Source: JAKPBU01 sp964425695 (GTDB taxonomy: Bacteria > Pseudomonadota > Gammaproteobacteria > Xanthomonadales > Xanthomonadaceae). Taken from it: DNA of 64,000 nt. The position numbers and the translations under genes were made by a program. The notes below the pieces were generated by a model, which was not told where the DNA came from, searched no databases, and saw only the letters and a list, made by a program, of their open reading frames with translations. Below are positions 10,250-19,134 of this stretch, in pieces (the first letter of the stretch is position 1; the number at the start of each line of letters is the position of its first letter). The DNA is taken from positions 20,676-84,675 of the forward strand of contig CAYRNF010000015.1 of NCBI GenBank assembly GCA_964425695.1, in the 5' to 3' direction.

Positions 10250-10935
10250 CGGCCCGGCTCCTCGCCCCACAGCTGCTTGTGCAGCTGCATCTGGAACCGC
10301 ACCGGCAGTTTCTCCTGGACGATCCAGTCGGCCAGCTCGCGCGGCGACACCTGCGCGTGGCTGGGCGAAAACAGCACGTCGCAGCGCTGCTGCAGCGCGT
10401 GCTCGGCGACCACGTCGCGCGCCCATTCGAAATCCGCGCGGCTGCAGATCACGAACTTCACCTGGTCGCGCGCGTTCAGCAGCGCCAGGTTCTCCCAGCG
10501 GTTGCGTGCAACCTCGCCCGAGCCGGGCGTCTTGATGTCCACCACCCGCGACACCCGGATGTCCACGTCGGCCACGTCGATGGCGCCGGAGGTTTCCAGC
10601 GACACCGAATGACCCGCATCGCAAAGCCGCGCCAGCAGCGCCAAGCAGCGCTTCTGCGCCAGCGGCTCGCCCCCGGTCACGCAGACGTGGCGCACGCCGT
10701 GGGCGGCGACTTCGGCCACGATGTCGTCGATTCCGCGCCACTGCCCGCCGTGGAAGGCGTACGCGGTGTCGCAGTACTGGCAGCGCAGCGGACATCCGGT
10801 CAGGCGCACGAACACGGTCGGCCAGCCGGCATCGCGCGCCTCGCCCTGCAGCGACAGGAAGATCTCGGTGATGCGCAGGCGGTCGGAAGGCGCGTCGGCG
10901 TCGGCGCCCGCGGCCTGCGCGGCAGATGTGGTCAT
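10246..10935 (-). CDS. queE: 7-carboxy-7-deazaguanine synthase QueE (radical SAM)
   Basis: A 229-residue radical-SAM enzyme that makes 7-carboxy-7-deazaguanine from carboxytetrahydropterin, the step before QueC. The [4Fe-4S]-binding cysteines are C48, C52 and C55 (CPLRCQYC), followed by the SAM-contacting TGGEPL near residue 88. An LSLQGE motif near residue 27 is typical of QueE. It overlaps queC by four bases and is 247 bp downstream of cpoB. The N-terminal 18 residues are Ala/Asp-rich and poorly conserved, so a slightly later start cannot be excluded. Confidence 0.95.
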   Translation of the reverse strand: MTTSAAQAAGADADAPSDRLRITEIFLSLQGEARDAGWPTVFVRLTGCPLRCQYCDTAYAFHGGQWRGIDDIVAEVAAHGVRHVCVTGGEPLAQKRCLALLARLCDAGHSVSLETSGAIDVADVDIRVSRVVDIKTPGSGEVARNRWENLALLNARDQVKFVICSRADFEWARDVVAEHALQQRCDVLFSPSHAQVSPRELADWIVQEKLPVRFQMQLHKQLWGEEPGR

Positions 10936-11182
10936 GCGGACATTCTAGAACTTCGCGGGAGCGGCCCCGGCGCCGGGCCGCCTGCATCCGGCGCCGCTCC
11001 GCGCGCGTGGATGCGCTTCATCCGCGCGCATTGGATCCCATCCAGCCCCGGGAAGCCGCGGGCCGGGCGGCGGTGCCGTTCCCCTTTGGGCCGTGCCCAC
11101 GAGCGGCCTGCCAAGAGGGGAACACGACGCTTGCCCGCCGTCCCGGTTCCCGGGACACAGCGCCTTGTTCCGGCGGGCGGCG

Positions 11183-11974
11183 TCAGCGCCCCGCCAGGTC
11201 GATGACCCGCAGACGATCCTCTGCGGTGCGGGCGGCATCGCTGCCGGGGTACCGGCTCGCCACTTCGGACAGCGTCGCGCGCGCCTCGCCCATGCGCTTG
11301 AGCCCGTACTGCGACAGCCCGATCTTCAGCAGCGCACCCGCCGCCTTGTCGTGGTTGGGGTAGCGCTGGTAGAGCGCCTGGAACTGCTGCAGGGCGAGCT
11401 CGAAGTTCTGGGTGACGTAATAGCTCTCGCCCAGCCAGTAGCGCGCGTTCGGCGCATAGGGGCCCTCCGGGTACTGCTGCAGGAACTGGGTGAAGGCGCG
11501 GGCCGACGCGTCGTACTGGCCCGATTTGAGCGTGTCGAAGGCGGCCTGGTAGGACGCGCGCTCGTCGGCAGCCGGCGCGGCGGCGTTCGCGTCCGGGGCG
11601 CTGGCGGGCATCGCGGCGGCGGGCGGGGCCGTTGCGGCCCCTGCGTTCGGCTGCGGCGCGGCGGGCGGCGCGCCCTCGAGCCGGTTGAGCCGACCATCCA
11701 GGTCCAGGTACTGCGCGCGCGCGGTGGATTGCGCCTGCGCGGCCTGCTGCTGCAGTTCCTCGATCTGCGCGCGCAGCTGCGAGACCTCGGTCTTCAGGGC
11801 ATTGACCTGGTTGAGCAGGTCCACATTGCCCTGGTTGCCGGCGGCGCGCTGTTCCAGGGCCGCCACGCGGTCGGCCAGGCTTGCGCGCTGCGCGAACGCC
11901 GGCGCGCCATGGACCGACGCGGCCAGGGCCAGCGCCAGGGCGATGCGGGAGGGGCGGAAGCTGCGCTCGTTCAT
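11183..11974 (-). CDS. cpoB: cell division coordinator CpoB (YbgF)
   Basis: A 263-residue periplasmic protein. Signal peptide 1-28 (cleavage near AFAQ), a coiled-coil segment at about 31-80 (trimerisation region of the family), an Ala/Pro-rich linker, then TPR repeats at about 140-263 (YQAAFDTLKSGQYDASARAF, YWLGESYY). In E. coli the protein links Tol-Pal with PBP1B activity during constriction. It follows pal, but a strong intrinsic terminator lies between them at 12004-12035. Confidence 0.93.
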   Translation of the reverse strand: MNERSFRPSRIALALALAASVHGAPAFAQRASLADRVAALEQRAAGNQGNVDLLNQVNALKTEVSQLRAQIEELQQQAAQAQSTARAQYLDLDGRLNRLEGAPPAAPQPNAGAATAPPAAAMPASAPDANAAAPAADERASYQAAFDTLKSGQYDASARAFTQFLQQYPEGPYAPNARYWLGESYYVTQNFELALQQFQALYQRYPNHDKAAGALLKIGLSQYGLKRMGEARATLSEVASRYPGSDAARTAEDRLRVIDLAGR

Positions 11975-11994
11975 GGATGCACCGTGTTGTCGGC

Positions 11995-12035
11995 AAAAGA
12001 AAACGGCGGCGGCGCCTGTAGGGCAGCCGCCGCCG
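11995..12035 (-). terminator. intrinsic terminator after pal
   Basis: A perfect 10-bp stem, CGGCGGCGGC (12004-12013) with GCCGCCGCCG (12026-12035), and a 12-base loop. Reading on the minus strand it is followed at once by TTTTCTTTT. It lies 76 bp past the pal stop and before cpoB. Confidence 0.85.
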
Positions 12036-12110
12036 AGCTCTGACCGCGGTTCGCCGCGATCGGTTCGCGCGCATCGCTTGTGCGACGCGCGCCGCTGGCG
12101 TCGCGATGCG

Positions 12111-12626
12111 TTACTTGGCCGTGTAGACGATCTCGACGCGGCGGTTCTTCGCCCAGCAGTCTTCGCCGGAGCTGGTGCAGGTCGGGCGCTCTTCGCCGTA
12201 GCTGACCACGGTGATCTGGCCGGCCGAGCCGCCGTTGGCCTGCAGCGCGGAGGACACGGCGTTGCCGCGGCGCTCGCCCAGGCCCAGGTTGTACTCGCGG
12301 CTGCCGCGTTCGTCGGCGTTGCCTTCCAGGGTCATGCGAGAGGACGGACGGTCGCGCAGGTACTTGGCATGGCAGGCCATGGCGGCCTGGAACTCGGGAC
12401 GCAGCGCGTCCTGGTCCAGGTCGAAGTACACCACCCGCTGGCGCAGGCACGCATCCGTGTCCAGGTCGGACGGGCCGTACGCGCCCGCCACCGGCGGCGC
12501 GGTGTCGGTGACGGTCCCCGGGGTGGTGCCGGTATCGGTGGGCGGCACTTCCTTGACCTTCTTGGAGCAACCGATCGCGGCGGTGCACAGCAGGGCGGCG
12601 ATCAGCACGCGGGAGGTGGTGTTCAT
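12111..12626 (-). CDS. pal: peptidoglycan-associated lipoprotein Pal
   Basis: A 171-residue outer-membrane lipoprotein. Signal peptide with lipobox AIGC, lipidated Cys20, then an OmpA-like peptidoglycan-binding domain at about 65-171 (YFDLDQDALRPEF, GNADERGSREYNLGLGERR). The Asp and Arg of that motif are the diaminopimelate contacts in the family. It binds TolB and anchors the outer membrane to peptidoglycan. Two extra cysteines near the C-terminus (TCTSSGEDCW) may form a disulfide. It sits between tolB and cpoB in the usual order. Confidence 0.97.
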   Translation of the reverse strand: MNTTSRVLIAALLCTAAIGCSKKVKEVPPTDTGTTPGTVTDTAPPVAGAYGPSDLDTDACLRQRVVYFDLDQDALRPEFQAAMACHAKYLRDRPSSRMTLEGNADERGSREYNLGLGERRGNAVSSALQANGGSAGQITVVSYGEERPTCTSSGEDCWAKNRRVEIVYTAK

Positions 12627-12691
12627 GGCGAGTTCCTCGTCGTTGACTCGGTGGGACTGCGTGGGAGGGCTGAAAACGTTAACAGTTCAGG

Positions 12692-14002
12692 TCAGTTCGG
12701 GCGAGCGCGGTACGGCCCCCAGGCCGGCTCGCGCACGTCGCCGTTGGCCAGCACCAGGCGCTGGCGCACCCGTGCATCGGCCGAGACCGAATACAGCACG
12801 CCGCGCCCGCCCTCGCGCGCGGCGTACATCAGCATGCTGGCGTTGGGCGCGAAGCTCGGGGATTCGTCCAGCGAACCGGGCGACAGCGTGCTCCAGCGCG
12901 GCGACCCCAGGCTGCGGTCGAGCATGGCGATGCGGTAGGTGTTGCCGCTGCCCTGCGCCACCGCGATCTTCTTGCCGTCGTAGGACACCGTGGGCGTGGC
13001 GTTGTAGCTGCCCTGGAAGGTCACGCGCGTGGCACCGCCGCCGCCGGCCGAAGCCGAGTAGATCTGCGGCCGGCCGCCGCGGTCGGAGGTGAAGTAGAGG
13101 GTGCCGCCGTCCGCGCTCCAGGTGGGCTCGGTGTCGATGCCCATCTGGTTGGTCACCTGGGTCAGCGCCTTGCTCCCCAGGTTCATCACGTAGATCTCCG
13201 GGTTGCCGCTGCGCGACAGGGTCAGCGCCAGGCGGCTGCCATCCGGCGAGAACGACGGCGCGCCGTTGATGCCCTTGTAGCTGGCGACCAGTTCGCGCGC
13301 GCCGGTGGAGATGTCCTGGATGAAGATCGACGAATTGCCGCGCTCGAAGCTGACATAGGCCAGCTTGCGGCCGTCCGGGCTCCACGCGGGCGACAGCAGT
13401 GGCTCGTTGGAGCGCACCACCGTCTGCGGGTTCCAGCCGTCGGCGTCGGCCACCATCAGCGCGTAGCGCGCGCCCTTGCCCACGCCGCTGGCGGTGACGT
13501 AGGCCACCCGCGTCCAGAACGCGCCACGGACGCCGGTGATCTTCTCGTACACCGCGTCGGCGATCTGGTGCGCCACGTCGCGCATCGCGCTGCTGCGCGC
13601 GGTCAGCGCGAAGCCGAGCAGGCGCTCCTGCTTGGCCACGTCGAACAGTTCGTACTCGGTGCGCAGGTTGCCGCCGCCGCCGTCCACCACGCGGCCCACC
13701 AGCAGGTAGTCCTGATTGAGCGCGCGCCACGTCGGGTACTGGACCTCGCTGCCGCGGGTCGGGCGCTCCACGATGTTCTGCTCGGGCAGGCTGCGGAACT
13801 GGCCGGAGCGGTCCAGGTCGGCACGGATCACCGCGGCGACGTCGGTTTCGCCCGCGCTGCCGCCGAAGGGCACCACGGCGATGGGAGTGGCCGAGGCATT
13901 GCCGCCGACGATGTCGATTTCCAGCCCTTGCTCCTGCGCCAGTGCGGACAGGGGCAGCAGGATCAGGGCGAACGCGGTCAGCCAGCGCGTGAGTCGGGTC
14001 AT
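12692..14002 (-). CDS. tolB: Tol-Pal system beta-propeller protein TolB
   Basis: A 436-residue periplasmic protein. Signal peptide 1-22 (cleavage near ALAQ), an N-terminal alpha/beta domain, and from about residue 195 a six-bladed propeller of PD40/WD40-like repeats (PAWSPDGRKLAYVSFERG, PSFSPDGSRLALTLSRSG, PTWSADGGTLYFTSDRGG). It carries the signal from TolA to Pal. It lies 106 bp after tolA and 65 bp before pal. Length is normal for the family. Confidence 0.97.
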   Translation of the reverse strand: MTRLTRWLTAFALILLPLSALAQEQGLEIDIVGGNASATPIAVVPFGGSAGETDVAAVIRADLDRSGQFRSLPEQNIVERPTRGSEVQYPTWRALNQDYLLVGRVVDGGGGNLRTEYELFDVAKQERLLGFALTARSSAMRDVAHQIADAVYEKITGVRGAFWTRVAYVTASGVGKGARYALMVADADGWNPQTVVRSNEPLLSPAWSPDGRKLAYVSFERGNSSIFIQDISTGARELVASYKGINGAPSFSPDGSRLALTLSRSGNPEIYVMNLGSKALTQVTNQMGIDTEPTWSADGGTLYFTSDRGGRPQIYSASAGGGGATRVTFQGSYNATPTVSYDGKKIAVAQGSGNTYRIAMLDRSLGSPRWSTLSPGSLDESPSFAPNASMLMYAAREGGRGVLYSVSADARVRQRLVLANGDVREPAWGPYRARPN

Positions 14003-14108
14003 CAGGTTCCTCGGGGGAAACGGCCGTGGGGGAGGCGCGAATTGTTAAAGCTTGGCCGTTAAACCGGTCTGAAAGATGAACACAGCCCGGTTTGCGGGGC
14101 GTGAACCC

Positions 14109-15134
14109 TCAATTCGAGGGGCGGAAGGTGAAATTCAGGGTGCGCTCGAAGACGGATTCGAATCCGGCATACGGCAAGGGCTGCGCCTTGAGCACGGCGG
14201 CCTCCACGGACCGCTTGCCCGCCTCGTCGTAGGGGCAGCTCGGGCTGATGTCCACGCTCATGACCTCGCCGCCGGGCAGCTGCCGGATGGTCATGCGGCA
14301 GGGCAAGGGCGCCAGGTTGTCCGGACGCGTCCACTTGCTGACCACCGCGGCCTGGATCGCTGCGGCGTAACGCGCGCGCAACCCGTTGTCGGCGGCCGCG
14401 CCGTTGTTGCCGGCAGGCGGGCTGCCGCTGGCCGCGGCATCCGCGCGCGCGGCGGCCTCGGCGGCGCTGGATGCCCGCGATGCCTGCGCATCCGCCAGCT
14501 GCCGCAGCCGCTGTTCGGACATCTCGGTCTGCCGCTGCAGCCTGGCGCGTTCGGCGCGGATCGCCGCCAGCCGCTTCTCGCGGTCCAGCCGCTTCTTCTC
14601 GGCTTCGGCCTGCGCGGCCAGGCGCTGGCGCTGTTCGGCTTCGCGCTGGCGCTCGCGCTCGGTCAGGTCGATCTGCTCCTGGCGGCGCTTCTCTTCCTGC
14701 TCGCGCTCGCGGGTGATGTCGGAGATCGCGTCGTCGCGCACCTCCTCCTGCTGCACTTCGTCGGGCACCGGCACGCGCTCCTGCGCGTCGGCCTGGCGCT
14801 CCACCAGGGCCTCGTCGGGAACCGGTTCCGGGATCGGCTGCGGCGGGGGCACGGTGTCGTCCTCCACCGGCTCGGGCACCGGTTCCGGCTCGGGGACCGG
14901 TTCGGGCGTGAACTCCAGCGCCTCGCGCGCCGCCGCGGCTTCGGCATCGGACACGTTGAGGTCCGCGTTGATCACCGGCTGGCCTGCGGCGGCGGGCGTT
15001 TCGCGCGACAGGTCCAGGATCGAAAGCGCCCAGAAGAGCAGCGCCAGCAGCACGTGCAGGCCCACGGCCAGCACGATCGCGCGGGCGAACCCGTCGCCAT
15101 CGTCGCGCCAGCGCAGGGCCGCTTCAGCCGCCAT
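14109..15134 (-). CDS. tolA: cell envelope integrity protein TolA
   Basis: A 341-residue inner-membrane protein spanning the periplasm. One transmembrane helix at about 17-40 holds a histidine within AVGLHVLLALLFW, comparable with the SHLS face that contacts TolQR. A Pro/Glu-rich segment follows (residues 70-95, repeats of PEPVPEPEP), then a long charged helix rich in Glu, Arg and Gln (100-215), and a C-terminal globular domain (about 240-341) that binds TolB. Its start overlaps the 3' end of tolR by 11 bases. Confidence 0.96.
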   Translation of the reverse strand: MAAEAALRWRDDGDGFARAIVLAVGLHVLLALLFWALSILDLSRETPAAAGQPVINADLNVSDAEAAAAREALEFTPEPVPEPEPVPEPVEDDTVPPPQPIPEPVPDEALVERQADAQERVPVPDEVQQEEVRDDAISDITREREQEEKRRQEQIDLTERERQREAEQRQRLAAQAEAEKKRLDREKRLAAIRAERARLQRQTEMSEQRLRQLADAQASRASSAAEAAARADAAASGSPPAGNNGAAADNGLRARYAAAIQAAVVSKWTRPDNLAPLPCRMTIRQLPGGEVMSVDISPSCPYDEAGKRSVEAAVLKAQPLPYAGFESVFERTLNFTFRPSN

Positions 15135-15579
15135 TGCCGCCGGCGTTGGTGAGCAGGCCCACGTTCTTCACGTTGGCGGCCTTCAGCGCGTTCATCGCGT
15201 CGATCACGCGCTGGTACGGCACGTCCGCGTCGGCGGCGACCATGATCCGGAATCCGCCGCCCTGCTCGCTGGCGTAGGCCCCAACGCGGGTCTTCAGTTC
15301 GTCCTCGTCCATGACTGCCGGCGCGCTCTCGTCCGGCAGCATCAGGCCGTACCGGCCGTCCTCGTACGCGACGACCACGAAGGGCTTCTCGCTGTTCTCG
15401 GTGGCCAGCGCGTTGGCGGACGGCAGCTTCACGTCCACGCTCAGCGTGAGCAGCGGCGCGGTGACCATGAAGATCACCAGCAGCACCAGCATCACGTCGA
15501 TGTACGGCACCACGTTGATGTCCGCCTTGAGCTTGCGGCGCTTGCGGTGCGCGTGGAAGACGGCGGTCATGGCGTGCAA
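15124..15579 (-). CDS. tolR: Tol-Pal system proton-channel subunit TolR
   Basis: A 151-residue ExbD/TolR family protein. A short basic cytoplasmic N-terminus is followed by a single transmembrane helix with the proton-conducting aspartate (D28 in VPYIDVMLVLLVIFM), then a periplasmic domain. It forms the proton-driven motor with TolQ and energises TolA. A second ATG three codons in is possible. It lies 21 bp after tolQ and overlaps tolA. Confidence 0.96.
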   Translation of the reverse strand: MHAMTAVFHAHRKRRKLKADINVVPYIDVMLVLLVIFMVTAPLLTLSVDVKLPSANALATENSEKPFVVVAYEDGRYGLMLPDESAPAVMDEDELKTRVGAYASEQGGGFRIMVAADADVPYQRVIDAMNALKAANVKNVGLLTNAGGNGG

Positions 15580-15600
15580 CTCCGGGACCGGGGACCCGCG

Positions 15601-16395
15601 CTACTCATCGACATGCACCTGCCGCTGCAGGATCGAGCTGAACTCCTCCGAGAACGACTCGTAGCGCCCGGCCAGGCGCTCCACGCGCGTGCTGAAACGG
15701 TTGTAGGCCCACACCGCGGGAATCGCCACGAACAGGCCGATGGCGGTGGCGAACAGCGCTTCCGAGATGCCCGGCGCGACCGCGGCGATGCCCGCCTGCT
15801 CGCCGCTGTTCACCATGTCGTGCATGGTCACCATGATCCCGAACACCGTGCCCACCAGGCCCACGTATGGCGCGGTGGAGCCGATGTTGGCGAGCAGTTC
15901 CAGGTTGCGTTCGAGCAGTCCGATCTCGCGCACGTAGGTCGCGCGCATGGCGCGCTGCGCGCCTTCGAGCTGCGCGCGCGGATCCAGCCGGCGGCGTTCG
16001 CGCAGGCGGTTGAACTCGCGGAAGCCGGCTTCGAAGATCGCCTCCAGGCCGCTGACGACGCGGTTGCGGTCGGTCGCGCCGGCGTACAGCTTGGACAGCT
16101 CGGCGCCGGACCAGAAGCGGTCCTCGAACTCGTCCGTGTGCCGATCGGCGGCGTTGTAGATGCGCGCCTTGCGGAAGATGATCACCCAGCTCACCACCGA
16201 ACCGGCCAGCAGCAACAGCACGATGATCTTGACCGGCCAGCTGGCCGCGATCATCAGGTCGAGGTAGTTGATGCCGCCGTGCGCGGCGGCCGCGGCGGCC
16301 GCATCGGTGGCCTGCACCGCGGTATCGGCAGCCGCGGCGGGGTCTTCGGGCAGGGCTTCCACCGTGGCCTGCAGCAGCATCGGCATTGGCGTCAT
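15601..16395 (-). CDS. tolQ: Tol-Pal system protein TolQ
   Basis: A 264-residue MotA/TolQ/ExbB-family inner-membrane protein. The N-terminal 40 residues are Ala/Asp-rich; three membrane segments follow (about 46-70, 160-190, 200-225). The latter two contain the family signature (GLVGTVFGIMVTMHDM, ALFATAIGLFVAIPAVW). It is the stator part of the motor with TolR. It begins 6 bp after the ybgC stop and is translationally close to both neighbours. Confidence 0.97.
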   Translation of the reverse strand: MTPMPMLLQATVEALPEDPAAAADTAVQATDAAAAAAAHGGINYLDLMIAASWPVKIIVLLLLAGSVVSWVIIFRKARIYNAADRHTDEFEDRFWSGAELSKLYAGATDRNRVVSGLEAIFEAGFREFNRLRERRRLDPRAQLEGAQRAMRATYVREIGLLERNLELLANIGSTAPYVGLVGTVFGIMVTMHDMVNSGEQAGIAAVAPGISEALFATAIGLFVAIPAVWAYNRFSTRVERLAGRYESFSEEFSSILQRQVHVDE

Positions 16396-16401
16396 CCGGG
16401 T

Positions 16402-16815
16402 TTACTCCGCTTTCGTTTCGGTTTCGAGGGATTTCAGCATTTCGTACAACGCGCCGGGGATCGCACGGGGTTTGAACGAATCCGGATCCAGCGCCGCCAC
16501 GCGCACCTGCGCATCCAGCAGGCGCGTTCCGTCGCGTTCGATCCACTGGTCGATCACCAGGCTCGCCCTGCGGCACTGCGCCAGCGCCACGCCGACTTCC
16601 AGCGCATCGTCCAGGCGCGCCGGCAGGCGGAAATCAACCTGCATCGCGCGCACCGCGAACACCACGCCATGGCGCCGCAGCGGCTCCTGCCCGTGTCCGC
16701 GCGCGCGCATCCACTCGGTGCGCGCGCGCTCCAGGAATGCCAGGTACTGCGCGTGGTAGACCACGCCACCGGCGTCGGTATCTTCCCAGTAAACGCGGAC
16801 AGGGTGGCTGAACAT
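16402..16815 (-). CDS. ybgC: tol-pal system-associated acyl-CoA thioesterase YbgC
   Basis: A 137-residue hotdog-fold thioesterase. The catalytic motif YWEDTDAGGVVYHAQYL contains the active-site aspartate D14. Family members hydrolyse short-chain or acyl-CoA thioesters and are always linked to tolQRAB. It is the first gene of the tol-pal run and lies 6 bp before tolQ. Length is normal. Confidence 0.95.
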   Translation of the reverse strand: MFSHPVRVYWEDTDAGGVVYHAQYLAFLERARTEWMRARGHGQEPLRRHGVVFAVRAMQVDFRLPARLDDALEVGVALAQCRRASLVIDQWIERDGTRLLDAQVRVAALDPDSFKPRAIPGALYEMLKSLETETKAE

Positions 16816-16938
16816 GCGTTAAGAAAAGGCGCTTGCAGGCAGCATCGAACGGCGAACGCAGACGCCGGGCCCAGCCGCCGAGCCCGCGCACTGCGCAACC
16901 TTTCCGCTCGCGGCGGATCGCGGGTTTCGTTGCATCGG

Positions 16939-17988
<1,050 letters not shown>

Positions 17989-18044
17989 CGCCGCATTATC
18001 CCCGCAATGCGCGTGCCGTGACGCCGGAGCCGCCGATCCTCGCG

Positions 18045-19031
18045 CTACAGCGCCCTGCAGGCCTCCGCCGCGAGGGCGAACGAATCCAGCCGCGCCCGGT
18101 GGTCGAAGATGTTGGCGGTGAGCATCAGCTCGTCGGGCCGGTGGCGCTGCGCGAAGGCCGCGATGCCGCGGGCCAGCGTGTCGGGCGACCCGACCACCGC
18201 GCACGCCAGCGCCTGTTCCACCGTCGCCTTCTCGTGCGGCGCCCAGAAGGCTTCGATGTCGTCCACCGGCGGTGGCACCAGGCCCGGCATGCCGCGGCGC
18301 AGCCGCACGAACGCCTGCTGCTGGGTGGTGAACAGACGCCGCGCCTGCGCATCGGTGTCCGCACCCACCACATTCAGCGCCAGCATCACGTAGGGCGCCG
18401 GCAGTCGCGCGGAGGGCTTGAACGTGCGGCGATACAGCGCGATCGCCTCCTCCATCGCCGCCGGCGCGAAGTGCGATGCGAACGCGTACGGCAGGCCCAG
18501 CGCCGCGGCCAATTGCGCGCCGAACAGGCTGGAGCCCAGGATCCACACCGGGACGTCGAGGCCCGCGCCCGGCACCGCCTGCACCGGCTGGCCGGGCTGG
18601 GCGGGTTCGAAATAGCGCAGCAGTTCCATCACGTCCTGCGGGAACGCATCCGCCGATTCGTAGTAGCGGCGCAGCGCACGCGTGGTGGCCTGGTCCGTAC
18701 CCGGCGCACGGCCCAGGCCCAGGTCGATGCGACCCGGATACAGGCTGGCCAGCGTGCCGAACTGCTCGGCGACCTGCAGCGGCGCGTGGTTGGGCAGCAT
18801 CACCCCGCCCGAGCCCACGCGGATGCGCTGCGTGGCACCGGCCACGTGCCCGACCAGCACCGACGTGGCCGCGCTGGCGATTCCGGGCATGTTGTGGTGT
18901 TCGGCCAGCCAGTAGCGGTGGTAGCCCAGCGCCTCGGCATGCCGCGCCAGGTCGGCCATGTGGGCGAAGGCCTGCGCCGGCGTGCTGCCTTCGCAGACCG
19001 GCGCCAGGTCGAGCAGCGAGTAGGGGATCAT
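18045..19031 (-). CDS. luciferase-like monooxygenase family (LLM) flavin-dependent protein
   Basis: A 328-residue protein of the bacterial luciferase-like/YhbW type. Family landmarks: HRYWLAEHHNMPGIASAA near residue 45, RIRVGSGGVMLPNHAPL, and GRIDLGLGRAPGTD. Members are FMN-dependent or flavin-binding oxidoreductases of mostly unknown substrate. The chosen start MIPYSLLDLAPV (19031) matches the usual family start; an in-frame ATG nine codons earlier exists. It lies between kup and ruvB, in the same direction, and has no obvious link to recombination. Confidence 0.87.
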   Translation of the reverse strand: MIPYSLLDLAPVCEGSTPAQAFAHMADLARHAEALGYHRYWLAEHHNMPGIASAATSVLVGHVAGATQRIRVGSGGVMLPNHAPLQVAEQFGTLASLYPGRIDLGLGRAPGTDQATTRALRRYYESADAFPQDVMELLRYFEPAQPGQPVQAVPGAGLDVPVWILGSSLFGAQLAAALGLPYAFASHFAPAAMEEAIALYRRTFKPSARLPAPYVMLALNVVGADTDAQARRLFTTQQQAFVRLRRGMPGLVPPPVDDIEAFWAPHEKATVEQALACAVVGSPDTLARGIAAFAQRHRPDELMLTANIFDHRARLDSFALAAEACRAL

Positions 19032-19134
19032 CGCCCCAAGATGGGGCCCGGATCGCACCGATCAACGTGCCTGGCGCGGGTGCACCCGAACCGCAAGCTC
19101 GTGCGCGCCGGGAGGCGCGCCGCGCACGATGCCG

